In this document: positions 16,012-23,537 of the stretch, piece by piece | Layout of the letters: the number at the start of each line of letters is the position of its first letter | How positions within the stretch are numbered: position 1 is the first letter of the stretch | The notes under the pieces: generated by a model | The model's database searches: none | What the model was told of the DNA's origin: nothing | What the model saw: the letters and a program-made list of their open reading frames with translations, nothing else | Position numbers and translations under genes: made by a program | From: Tritonibacter litoralis | GTDB lineage: Bacteria; Pseudomonadota; Alphaproteobacteria; Rhodobacterales; Rhodobacteraceae | Direction: 5' to 3' | Assembly (NCBI RefSeq): GCF_009496005.1 | Contig: NZ_WIBF01000006.1 | Coordinates: 161,390 to 225,389 of the forward strand | Length of the DNA: 64,000 nucleotides

Positions 16012-16251
16012 ATGCACCCCCATGGCATCGCAACAATGATGGGTAGCACAGCGCTCACCGCGCCGCTCTGGCTGACCTATCTTGGACCCTTCCTGCAAAC
16101 CATCGACCCACTTGTGCAGTTTCTTGCAGCGGCCCTTGGTCTGCTGATTTTGGTTCTGACCGCTTGGAACAAGGCACTTGAGGTGAAACTCAAGCGTTCC
16201 CGCCTCAACGAAATTGAGGAGGCCGAGGATGGCAACCAAGCAAAAAAATAA
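16012..16251 (+). CDS. holin-like membrane protein
   Basis: A 79-residue protein with a GGAGG site (16003-16007) before the ATG. An amphipathic start is followed by a hydrophobic stretch (LTAPLWLTYLGPFL) and a clear transmembrane helix (LVQFLAAALGLLILVLTAW), then a basic and acidic cytoplasmic tail. Small size, topology and its place at the head of a block that contains endolysin and spanins suggest a holin or holin partner. No specific holin family is recognised. It overlaps the next gene by 23 bases. Confidence 0.55.
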   Translation: MHPHGIATMMGSTALTAPLWLTYLGPFLQTIDPLVQFLAAALGLLILVLTAWNKALEVKLKRSRLNEIEEAEDGNQAKK

Positions 16252-17839
16252 AACTGCCGCCCGCCGCTCCCCCATAACCCCTGCTGAGGCCCGTGATGCT
16301 GTTTTGGCCGTTGAGGCCCATGGCGGCCTCAGCCAAGCCGCAAGTGCGCTCAACGTCAAGGTTCCTTGGCTTCAGCGGCGGTTGCGCAAGGCTGATGTGT
16401 GGGGCATCTCGGCGCATGGTGAGATCACGGCAAGCGTTGCGCGCCGCTTGCCCCGCCCCTCTGGCGGCCCGGCCCGTTACATCCTCACCGCCGCGCAGTC
16501 GAACACAAAGGTGCACCCAGAACTTTGGGAAAACCTGAAAGCTCTGGCAGAACATTACCACGCTGAAATTATGGTTGGGCGTATCCGTTACAACCACACA
16601 GCGTGGCAGATCGGCCAAGAGGCCGTGAAACGCTCAGCGGATAGTTCGCTTTGGTATGACGACGCCCTTGAGGCGTTTTTCTGTGATGAACGTGTGGAAA
16701 TAGCGCCCGGCCTTTTGTGGGTGGGTGATATGAATATCATTCCCACAGCAACCGACCCGCTATCTGGTCTGGATAGCTTTGCCGGGTCGCCAAGTTGCAT
16801 TTTTCCTCACCCTCAAGTGGCACTCAAATCGGTTGCAACCGCACCGGGTACAGATACCAAAATTCTGTACACCACCGGCGCAGCAACGCTTAAAAACTAC
16901 ATCAAGCGCAAAGCGGGTCTGAAAGCCGAATTTCACCACGCCTATGCAGCCTTGATTGTTGAGGTGGACTCCGCTGGTGATTGGTTTGTGCGGCAAATCA
17001 ATGCTGATACCAACGGCGTTGTTCATGACCTAGATTTACGTGTTGAGGGCGGGAAGGTGGCAACCGGCCAGCAGGTGCTGGTGCTCACCCCGGGCGACAT
17101 TCACGGCACTGAGGTGGACCCCGTTGCCTTGCAAACCGTTTGGGGCGACGGTGGTTTGATCGACGTGCTGCAGCCCGCGCACCAAGTGCTGCATGACGTG
17201 CTGAATTTCGGCAGGCGGTCACACCACAATACTGTGTTTGACCTGATCGCAGCCCACTACAACCGGGCAGAGTCGGTGGAGGGCGAGATTGAGGGCACCG
17301 CCGCCATCCTTAACCGCATACTGCGCCCGGGCGTTGCCACCCACGTTGTCAAAGCAAACCATGATGAGCACTTTGACCGATGGGTGCGAGAGGCCGATTT
17401 TCGCCGCGATCCGGTGAATGCTGCTTTCTACCTTGAGGCCGCCGGGCAGAAAGTCGCTGCACTCAAACGCGGTGACCTGAGCTTTGACCTTGCTGAATGG
17501 GCACTGAAGCGCGCCGGGCTTGCCGCAGAGGTCCGTTTTTTGGCGCGGGATGAGCGCCTTGAAATCGCAGGTATTCGCCATGATCAGCATGGCGATATTG
17601 GCCCAAACGGCGCGCGCGGATCGGCGGCCAACCTTTCCCGCACAGGTGAGAAATCCAATATCGGCCACTCGCATTCAGCGCGCATTTATCATGGTTGCTA
17701 CCAGATGGGCACGATGAGCCTTTTGGACATGGGTTACAACCAAGGCCCCTCAAGCTGGTCGCACTCGCTGATTGTCACCTACGGGAATGGCAAGCGCACA
17801 ATCATCACTCTGAAAAACGGAAAATGGAGGGCCGCATGA
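16229..17839 (+). CDS. HTH-metallophosphoesterase phage protein
   Basis: A 536-residue protein starting at ATG 16229 (GAGGAGG at 16216-16222). Residues 10 to about 60 read like a helix-turn-helix (GGLSQAASALNVKVPWLQRR). The C-terminal half has calcineurin-type phosphoesterase motifs in order: GDIHG near residue 289, NHDEH near 377 and GHSH near 479. Metal-dependent hydrolysis of a phosphoester, perhaps nucleic acid, is likely. The spacing recalls the T5 A1 DNA-transfer protein, whose family includes such a domain; that link is from memory and uncertain. It sits in a block with a nucleotide-hydrolase-like gene and the endolysin. Confidence 0.68.
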   Translation: MATKQKNKTAARRSPITPAEARDAVLAVEAHGGLSQAASALNVKVPWLQRRLRKADVWGISAHGEITASVARRLPRPSGGPARYILTAAQSNTKVHPELWENLKALAEHYHAEIMVGRIRYNHTAWQIGQEAVKRSADSSLWYDDALEAFFCDERVEIAPGLLWVGDMNIIPTATDPLSGLDSFAGSPSCIFPHPQVALKSVATAPGTDTKILYTTGAATLKNYIKRKAGLKAEFHHAYAALIVEVDSAGDWFVRQINADTNGVVHDLDLRVEGGKVATGQQVLVLTPGDIHGTEVDPVALQTVWGDGGLIDVLQPAHQVLHDVLNFGRRSHHNTVFDLIAAHYNRAESVEGEIEGTAAILNRILRPGVATHVVKANHDEHFDRWVREADFRRDPVNAAFYLEAAGQKVAALKRGDLSFDLAEWALKRAGLAAEVRFLARDERLEIAGIRHDQHGDIGPNGARGSAANLSRTGEKSNIGHSHSARIYHGCYQMGTMSLLDMGYNQGPSSWSHSLIVTYGNGKRTIITLKNGKWRAA

Positions 17840-18294
17840 GCTACCAGAACGCCAAGTCTTTGGGTTTTGACCCACAGGACCGACCTACTCCCCACCCTAA
17901 CGACCCAAAGCAAGAGGCTGGGCTGGAAAAGATCCCATTTGCCTGCCTTCCAATTGCGGTGCTGGCCGAGGATGCCGTTGCCCATGGTGAGGGTGCACTG
18001 AAATACGGGCGGCACAATTGGCGCAATGGTGACGTTTTGGCCAGCACCTATTTTGCCGCCACCTTGCGCCATCTGTTTGCGTGGTTTGAGGGCGAGGATA
18101 TCGACCCTGACAGTGGGCTTTCGCACCTCACCAAAGCGCGCGCCTCGTTGGGCGTCCTGCGCGATGCACAAATCCAAGGCCGCGCGATTGATGACCGCCC
18201 CCCAGCCAGCCCGGCTGACCTCATGGAAAAACTCAATCAAGTTTCGGGCGACATGGCCCGGCGCGTTGCAGCACTCAAAGGAGGCAACCAATGA
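17836..18294 (+). CDS. dATP/dGTP diphosphohydrolase-like protein (DUF5664 type)
   Basis: A 152-residue protein with a pattern I associate with the dATP/dGTP diphosphohydrolase N-terminal family (formerly DUF5664): ALKYGRHNWRNGDVLASTYF, then RHLFAWFEGEDIDPDSG and LSHLTKARASLG. His and acidic residues in these helices are the expected metal and nucleotide ligands. Family members adjust phage dNTP pools, and some accompany 2-aminoadenine DNA. The ATG overlaps the upstream TGA and its own TGA overlaps the endolysin ATG, so it is co-translated in the lysis block, an odd place for nucleotide metabolism. Substrate is not determined by sequence. Confidence 0.68.
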   Translation: MSYQNAKSLGFDPQDRPTPHPNDPKQEAGLEKIPFACLPIAVLAEDAVAHGEGALKYGRHNWRNGDVLASTYFAATLRHLFAWFEGEDIDPDSGLSHLTKARASLGVLRDAQIQGRAIDDRPPASPADLMEKLNQVSGDMARRVAALKGGNQ

Positions 18295-18938
18295 TCTTTT
18301 TCAAACACTGGAGCCATGTACCTGCTGACCTTTGGCGTTGGCCGAATTTCTCACCCGAAGAAATCGCCTGCCGAGGCACTAGTAAGGTAGGCATTGATTT
18401 TGATGCCATGGAAAAGCTGCAAGCACTACGCAACCGGCTTGGCACTCCGATCATACTCAATTCGGCCTACCGTTCACCCGAACACAACAGCGCTGTAGGT
18501 GGTGCTACCAGATCGCAACACCTGAAAGCCAAAGCCTTTGATGTGTCTATGGCGAACCATGACCCAGAACAGTTTGAACTTGCAGCCCGCGCGGTTGGTT
18601 TTACCGGATTTGGCTTCTACAAGCGCAACAATTTCATTCACATTGACACAGGCCCGGATCGTGAATGGGGTGATCGCTGGAAATCCCCCAAAACAACAAC
18701 CTTGCCCCCACCCCGTTTCTCACCGCCGCCAGCACCAGTGCCTGAGCGCCCACGGGATGATATTGACCTTAAGGGGTTAGGCGCGGGTGCAATCGGGGGT
18801 GTAGCCACGGTCGGGCCGGTGCTATCTGGCATCGGCAACCTGACCCCCGTGGCGCAGGTTGTGGCCGTTTTGGGGGCCTTGTTGCTGGTTGCCGGATTGG
18901 CTGTAATGGCCCGCAGAAAGCTTCGCGAATGGGCTTAA
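18291..18938 (+). CDS. M15 peptidase endolysin with C-terminal membrane anchor
   Basis: A 215-residue endolysin. Residues 1 to about 125 form an M15-type zinc peptidase that cuts peptide cross-links: NSAYRSPEHNSAVGGATRSQ begins the core, SQHLKAKAFDVSM gives the zinc His and Asp, and NFIHIDTG the second His. A Pro-rich linker (about 130-155) leads to two hydrophobic segments (GAGAIGGVATVGPVLSGIG and VVAVLGALLLVAGLAVMA) and a basic end. No N-terminal signal is seen, so the C-terminal helices probably tether or export it. The start overlaps the upstream stop. Confidence 0.88.
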   Translation: MIFFKHWSHVPADLWRWPNFSPEEIACRGTSKVGIDFDAMEKLQALRNRLGTPIILNSAYRSPEHNSAVGGATRSQHLKAKAFDVSMANHDPEQFELAARAVGFTGFGFYKRNNFIHIDTGPDREWGDRWKSPKTTTLPPPRFSPPPAPVPERPRDDIDLKGLGAGAIGGVATVGPVLSGIGNLTPVAQVVAVLGALLLVAGLAVMARRKLREWA

Positions 18939-19180
18939 CGTGGCTCATTCTTGCCAAGGTGCCCCGCTTTGCTTGGGGCACGCTTGCAGCGCTGTTCGTG
19001 ATTTTCCTCGCATACAATTTCGGCAGCCGGAACAAGGCGTCCGAGATTGCAAAAAGAGAATTGGAATCCTATCGTGAAACAACTCGAAAGATTGACAGCG
19101 CGACTAGCGCTGATAGCAATGCTAACGCTGCCCGTGAGCGCTTGCGCGATAAGTTCGGGAAATGGACAAGCGATATGTGA
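18929..19180 (+). CDS. i-spanin (Rz-like)
   Basis: An 83-residue protein with an N-terminal transmembrane helix (FAWGTLAALFVIFLAYNFG) and a charged, probably coiled-coil periplasmic part (KASEIAKRELESYRETTRKI onward). Gene position after the endolysin and the embedded lipoprotein gene in another frame identify the inner-membrane spanin, which fuses inner and outer membranes in the last step of lysis. The ATG overlaps the endolysin end by ten bases. Confidence 0.8.
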   Translation: MGLTWLILAKVPRFAWGTLAALFVIFLAYNFGSRNKASEIAKRELESYRETTRKIDSATSADSNANAARERLRDKFGKWTSDM

Positions 19181-19295
19181 TCGCCTGTCACCACTCGCCG
19201 TGAAACACGGTCGCGCCCTCCTGAACCCGCAAGCACCGGACCAAATTGTAACAACCGGTGAGCCGTTGGTGATGGGCCTTATTGCAGCTTGTTGA
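19074..19295 (+). CDS. o-spanin lipoprotein (Rz1-like), overlapping i-spanin
   Basis: A 73-residue lipoprotein whose gene starts inside the i-spanin gene in another frame. I chose GTG at 19074 because it yields a proper lipoprotein signal peptide (VKQLERLTARLALIAMLTLP) ending in the lipobox VSAC with the lipidated Cys at residue 24. An upstream TTG (19047) would only add charged residues, and the downstream ATG (19119) would make the signal too short. The mature part is about 50 residues, suitable for an outer-membrane spanin. Two further Cys residues are present. Confidence 0.78.
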   Translation: MKQLERLTARLALIAMLTLPVSACAISSGNGQAICDRLSPLAVKHGRALLNPQAPDQIVTTGEPLVMGLIAAC

Positions 19296-19298
19296 TTC

Positions 19299-19327
19299 AG
19301 CCCCGCCATACAATGGCGGGGCTTTTC
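19299..19327 (+). terminator. strong terminator after lysis cassette
   Basis: AGCCCCGCCAT and ATGGCGGGGCT (19299-19309, 19313-19323) form a perfect 11-bp stem with an ACA loop, followed by TTT. It closes the phage late region. Confidence 0.88.
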
Positions 19328-19544
19328 TTGTTGGGGTAGATTCTACGTTTGGCAACCACAAAAGAAGCGAACGGAAGGGGTGCGGGACTTTACCGACGTT
19401 CGGCAAATGACTGCATTGGGGGGACAAATCCAAATTACATACCGCGTTGTTGTTTTTTTGTTTGCAGATACAACGTAAGAAGTAGCAACCTGCGAGACAG
19501 GATGTGTGAGAAGCTATGTCGCCAAGCCGGGCTGGAGGTAACTT

Positions 19545-20939
19545 ATGAATGACGAAGAGCATGAGTTGGACTATAATCTGAAGCCTCCTGAGCCGTTCGA
19601 CAGAGCAATCGCTAATCTTAACCTTCGAGGCATTTCAAACACCTCAAGTGAGGGATTAGATCTGGAAATCACTGCCAGCTTTGGCAACGACTATATTGAT
19701 ATCCCCTTGTCAGACGGCGGCATCTTAGAAGCAAGATGCAACATCTTCGAAGCGCTGATTGTGGCGAAGCCGTACAACTGCCATTTCACTGATAAAAATA
19801 GCACCGAGCGCGATGGCGGATATCAAATAGTCCAGAAGTTCCATGGAGAGAGATCATCGTCTCAGATGGTACAGAGGAATAGTTCAGTCGGCGGAGAAGT
19901 ATCTGGGGGAAAATATGGCGCGTCGGCGTCTGCTAGCCATACGAGAACGAAGAACAAGGAAACTGGGACTTCTGATAAGCACACCATCACAGGAGAGAAG
20001 CAGTTCCGTCAGGTTCAATATGGTTTAGATCAGATTAGGATTTTCCCCAATCCTGACAAGGCTGCGTTGGTGGGAAACCTGGTTGACCATTCCCAGTGCT
20101 TTAGAGTCCTGCCCATTGACAGTTCAAAGCCATTTGGCGTCCTTGTCCAATTGTTGGTTCGTCGGAACTGGCTTTTGTTGAGTGACCCCAAACCTATTTC
20201 ATTATCTGAGCAGCTAACGAGTTTTTTAGACCGTGCCCTGAAGGGAAACGATCCTATTGATCGGTTTCATAAAGAGGCGTTCCAAGTGCTGCTCCAACAT
20301 CTGGTCTCAACTGGCTTGCAGGCTGTTGGAGAAAGCACATATGCGACATTCGCCGCCCGTGCTATTCGGGCAATCCCAGTGTCGGGCAACGACTTAGAGC
20401 ATCGGCACATTGACCTACACCCCCGCTCACTGGAGCTGCCCGTTCGTGACATTGAGGCCGTTCTTTCCGAAGACCCGGTCGCCGTACGAAGGGTGTTACT
20501 TGAGCACGGTGTTGATGAAGCTAACATCCCGGGCTTGCCCAGAAGGTTCGCTTTTCTCCCTACCGGTGTATTGCTTGAAGACCTCGAGCAACCCGTTGAA
20601 CTTCTGGAATTGATGAGATCGTGGACTGACCGATACGATAGGAGTGATTTCGACATCTTAACTTCGATTGACTCCAATTCACCGATTAGGCCTTGGGACA
20701 AAGTGATAGTTCCTGCTGGCCACGAGAGCTTTTCGACAGGTCGAATGCGCGTAAAGCGAATAAGAGAAGTGGACTATACTGGCATTCGCGCCTTGATAGA
20801 AAAGACAGCGGTTTCTTTTCAGTACATCCGAAAGTCAAGAAAGTACCCTTCAAAGAACTTTGACTATGTAGAAGGCGAGTTTGTGCAAATTACAGACGAT
20901 CGCCAGACAGGGATTTCGGAGTCTTTGAATGCAAACTGA
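19545..20939 (+). CDS. unrecognised 464-residue accessory protein
   Basis: A complete 464-residue gene with GGAGG before the ATG, visibly more A/T-rich than the phage genes. I recognise no family. It has no signal peptide. Residues about 100-155 are rich in Gly, Ser, Thr and Lys and look like paired amphipathic strands (SSVGGEVSGGKYGASASASH then KNKETGTSDKHTITGEK), a texture that also occurs in membrane-inserting hairpins of pore formers; this is only a resemblance. The rest is mixed alpha/beta (FGVLVQLLVRRNWLLLSDP, DIEAVLSEDPVAVRRVLLEH). It lies after the phage terminator and faces the ParA-SIR2 operon, so it is probably cargo. Confidence 0.8.
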   Translation: MNDEEHELDYNLKPPEPFDRAIANLNLRGISNTSSEGLDLEITASFGNDYIDIPLSDGGILEARCNIFEALIVAKPYNCHFTDKNSTERDGGYQIVQKFHGERSSSQMVQRNSSVGGEVSGGKYGASASASHTRTKNKETGTSDKHTITGEKQFRQVQYGLDQIRIFPNPDKAALVGNLVDHSQCFRVLPIDSSKPFGVLVQLLVRRNWLLLSDPKPISLSEQLTSFLDRALKGNDPIDRFHKEAFQVLLQHLVSTGLQAVGESTYATFAARAIRAIPVSGNDLEHRHIDLHPRSLELPVRDIEAVLSEDPVAVRRVLLEHGVDEANIPGLPRRFAFLPTGVLLEDLEQPVELLELMRSWTDRYDRSDFDILTSIDSNSPIRPWDKVIVPAGHESFSTGRMRVKRIREVDYTGIRALIEKTAVSFQYIRKSRKYPSKNFDYVEGEFVQITDDRQTGISESLNAN

Positions 20940-21276
20940 GAGGCAGGTTCCGACCCAGCTTTGATTGCGCTCCACAACGCGAAACACACGCGCAATTTCT
21001 TGTTTGATCAGCTTAGTTCGCACGGGTTCGGCCAACAGCTTCTTCAGCTTCCCGGAAGCAGACACTCAGCGGCTTAAGGCTGCCCGATCTGGTGCTGCGC
21101 CCCGCATGAATGTCAGCGAAGCGCAGTTAGTACCTTTGCAAAGTCACTGGTTTGACCCGCTCAATCAAGACTTCAACCGGAGGAGAAAACGGTAAAATCT
21201 TACGTTATTAGAGCGTTGCTGCTTGATGCCTGCCCGTCGACCTGAACATGCTATGCATGTCCGTGCTTAATCAACA
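20940..21276. other. convergent intergenic region, no gene seen
   Basis: This 337-base stretch lies between the ends of the 464-residue gene and the SIR2 gene. Short frames exist on both strands but none has a plausible start and family. It may contain degraded coding sequence (a minus-strand segment near 20960-21060 reads like a basic helical peptide). A weak ACATG/CATGT hairpin near 21246-21260 could end the SIR2 transcript. Confidence 0.5.
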
Positions 21277-22155
21277 CTACCAATTACCTGTTTTAAATAG
21301 TTTTTGCCTCTCTTCGTCCACCGCAGTAGCCAGCTCATTTAGCGAGTCTACAAGTCCGCTGTGTCCAGCATCTTTTTTGTCGTAGTGAATCGTCTGTATT
21401 CTTCGGTTGTTTTGGAGCGAACCTTCCAGCTCAGGCTTTTGTTCATGTGAGAGCCTGAAGTGCATTCGAGCTTCATCTGATACGGAACCAAAGTTGTGAT
21501 TCTCCAGGAGAAGGTTAAAGTCCGGATCGGTGGTTCCACAGCCAATGAAGAGCAAGGAGTGGGTCTGGATTACAGCTTCTACCACGCGATAGAAATTCGC
21601 ATAGTTGTTTCTGACATTTGAGTAATCGCGTTGTGTCAGAATAACTTTATCAAAGGAATTCTTGCTTCCGTGAACATACACTAGGTAGCGCAAATCTCCG
21701 GTTAAAATCTGCGAAACATCTTCATCATGGTACTTCGTGACTGTGAGCGTATCTCCAAACTCACTTGTGGCAGCTCTTTCAAAAATACCGTCAAAATTCA
21801 GCGAAAAGAAAATTCTCTGATCGAGGTTGGATATTTGAGTATGGATCTCCGAAAAATCATAGTTTGGTTTAACAAACTGCTCACGTAAGAAGTTGCGCCA
21901 TGCCTCGCCGCCGATGTGTTCGCGAAGCCATTCAGCGGCATGTAGCAGATCGTTCGCCTGCAAGGCCTCTTGAACGGCAGCAGGACATCCGTCGTAGCTT
22001 TCCAAGCAGCTTTCCAGCAGTTCTTTCCAAAGGGGAGGTCGTTTCACACCATCAGCTGCAAGAGAATGCTTCGAAACACCTGAGCCAATTACGGGTACAA
22101 CCCGGCGCCTTGCAAGCTCTCTAACGAGGTATTCTTGTTGGCCCCAATCAGTCAT
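21277..22155 (-). CDS. SIR2-domain protein, putative NAD-consuming defence effector
   Basis: A 292-residue single-domain SIR2-like protein. VVPVIGSGVSKHS (residues 19-31) is the nucleotide-binding loop, FSLNFDGIFE holds the probable catalytic Asn120 with Asp122, YVHGS gives His162, and LLFIGCGTTDPDFN (201-214) is the second Rossmann signature. These are features of the SIR2_2 branch in anti-phage systems, where the domain degrades NAD+ and stops growth; protein deacetylases have a zinc module that is absent here. The gene overlaps the ParA gene by eight bases, so translation is coupled. NADase function and phage response are inferred. Confidence 0.85.
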   Translation of the reverse strand: MTDWGQQEYLVRELARRRVVPVIGSGVSKHSLAADGVKRPPLWKELLESCLESYDGCPAAVQEALQANDLLHAAEWLREHIGGEAWRNFLREQFVKPNYDFSEIHTQISNLDQRIFFSLNFDGIFERAATSEFGDTLTVTKYHDEDVSQILTGDLRYLVYVHGSKNSFDKVILTQRDYSNVRNNYANFYRVVEAVIQTHSLLFIGCGTTDPDFNLLLENHNFGSVSDEARMHFRLSHEQKPELEGSLQNNRRIQTIHYDKKDAGHSGLVDSLNELATAVDEERQKLFKTGNW

Positions 22156-23128
22156 CGATGCGATCCCGAAGTACTTTTGCGACGTCCACTAGAACCTTGC
22201 GAGCTTCTTTAACTCTAGCGAAGTGGGAGCCAACCACACCATCTTGGGATGTGAGTTCGAAGATTGGCCGTCGTACAGACTGTGACATTGGTACCAAACT
22301 AAAGAGATTGGGAATGCTACCAATTTCATAGTCTTGTTCAGAAGCGGGCAACTTTTTCCCATACTTCAGAACTTCTTGTTCGATCTGCCCCCTAATTTTC
22401 TCATAGGATTGAACAGGCCGTTTGACGCCTTTTTCGGACTTTTGCTTGTATTGTTGCGTTACATATCCAACGAACGCAGCGCCACTAGCACGCTTCCGGG
22501 CAAACTCTATTATCGGCTCATCGGAAAGTTGCGGATTTGTGAGAATGTGATTTAGCGAGGCTGCGTTACCGTTGAACCACTCAACAATGTTCCCGAACGC
22601 TTTGAGCGAAAAAATATCAATGGTCATTGGGCTGACAAAGTAGTCACAAGCCATTAGAACCACTCGATTGATAGAGCCAAGTGATGGTCCAACATCATAG
22701 AAGACGAAGTCATAATCGGACAGAAACTCTTCGTTCAGTTTTGCGAGAGCAAAGGTTGTCTGGAGCCCACGTTCCACTTCGGTAGATAGCCATTCTCTTG
22801 CCAGAAAATCTTCGACCATGGCTAGCGCAGGATGTCCCGGCACGAGGTCGACATTGAACCCTTCGCTGCGCACAGCGGTGACCTTGCCGCTTGAAGCTCG
22901 GCCCGCACGCAATTCAAAGAAGAACTCCGCAATTGTTCCTTCTTTGGTTTCAATTATCTGTTCAAATTGATTTTCTGAAAGAAGGTACTGTGACGCATTA
23001 CACTGTGGATCACAGTCCACAACGCAGACCTTCTTGTTAAAGACCTCAGAAAACACAGCGGCCATGTTGCAAAGGAGTGTCGTCTTGCCAACGCCACCCT
23101 TGTTGTTAAAAAACGCTAAAGATTTCAT
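22148..23128 (-). CDS. ParA/MinD-type ATPase, partner of SIR2 protein
   Basis: A 326-residue ATPase with a deviant Walker A motif (NNKGGVGKTT, signature Lys10 and Lys15), Walker A' CVVDCDPQCNAS and Walker B VFYDVGPSLG. Such ATPases dimerise on ATP and bind DNA or membranes; many act in plasmid or chromosome partition. Here no ParB gene and no second partition gene follow; instead the stop overlaps a SIR2 gene. A basic central region (GYVTQQYKQKSEKGVKRPVQ) could bind nucleic acid. GAGGGA precedes the ATG. I infer a sensor or regulator for the SIR2 effector; an ordinary partition ATPase is the alternative. Confidence 0.88.
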   Translation of the reverse strand: MKSLAFFNNKGGVGKTTLLCNMAAVFSEVFNKKVCVVDCDPQCNASQYLLSENQFEQIIETKEGTIAEFFFELRAGRASSGKVTAVRSEGFNVDLVPGHPALAMVEDFLAREWLSTEVERGLQTTFALAKLNEEFLSDYDFVFYDVGPSLGSINRVVLMACDYFVSPMTIDIFSLKAFGNIVEWFNGNAASLNHILTNPQLSDEPIIEFARKRASGAAFVGYVTQQYKQKSEKGVKRPVQSYEKIRGQIEQEVLKYGKKLPASEQDYEIGSIPNLFSLVPMSQSVRRPIFELTSQDGVVGSHFARVKEARKVLVDVAKVLRDRIDD

Positions 23129-23164
23129 GAAAATTCCCTCAAGGGTTGCGAGATTTCATGACAA

Positions 23165-23194
23165 CATGTACTCGCTAGCAGTTCCATATTTCAA
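23165..23194 (-). promoter_or_regulatory. candidate promoter for parA-sir2
   Basis: On the minus strand, TTGAAA (23189-23194) and TACATG (23165-23170) are separated by 18 bases, about 37 bases before the ParA ATG. The match is moderate. Confidence 0.3.
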
Positions 23195-23501
23195 CACCTT
23201 ACATTTCGTCGTATATTTGGGGACAAGGGCCTGACGCAAACCTCACGTGTTGCGCTGCCGCTGATAGGCTTGGCTTCGGCCGCGAAGACGGCACCCGCCA
23301 CCGGGCATATAGTTTAGCCTCACCGGCCAGATATTTCCCTTATACATGGTGGCTTTCGGTAAATCGCATTGTCTGTTCACACCCAATGCGCAAACTTGGC
23401 TAAGCGTCGGTCAAATGTCCAGAAAGGGCTGAGAACAGACATAGACAATATGTTCCGGCTTTGCCTTTTAGTCGATTCGACTGCACGACGCGACAAAAAC
23501 A

Positions 23502-23537
23502 TCCCGCAACATTTCCCGCAACAAATCCCGCAACATT
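23502..23537. repeat. three tandem 12-bp repeats (TCCCGCAACAWW)
   Basis: TCCCGCAACATT, TCCCGCAACAAA and TCCCGCAACATT follow each other without spacers, about 375 bases upstream of the ParA start. One-turn-plus spacing recalls iteron or centromere-like sites for partition proteins, but three copies are few. Confidence 0.7.

Noticed and set aside
1..19327. Reading the whole phage region as a gene-transfer agent
   Set aside because: Only the tail tip is GTA-like. Lambda-type portal and terminase, G/G-T frameshift, ssb, endolysin-spanin block and a moron-like gene indicate a true prophage.
20850..21065. Minus-strand frame of 71 codons as an insertion-sequence fragment
   Set aside because: It partly overlaps the 464-residue gene and could not be matched to a transposase family; left as undetermined intergenic sequence.
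22148..23128. Reading the ParA-like gene as a plasmid partition locus
   Set aside because: No parB, origin or replication gene is present, and the stop is translationally coupled to a SIR2 gene. The possibility is still noted in the entry.
23502..23537. Possible CRISPR array
   Set aside because: The three 12-bp units abut without spacers and no cas genes are near.
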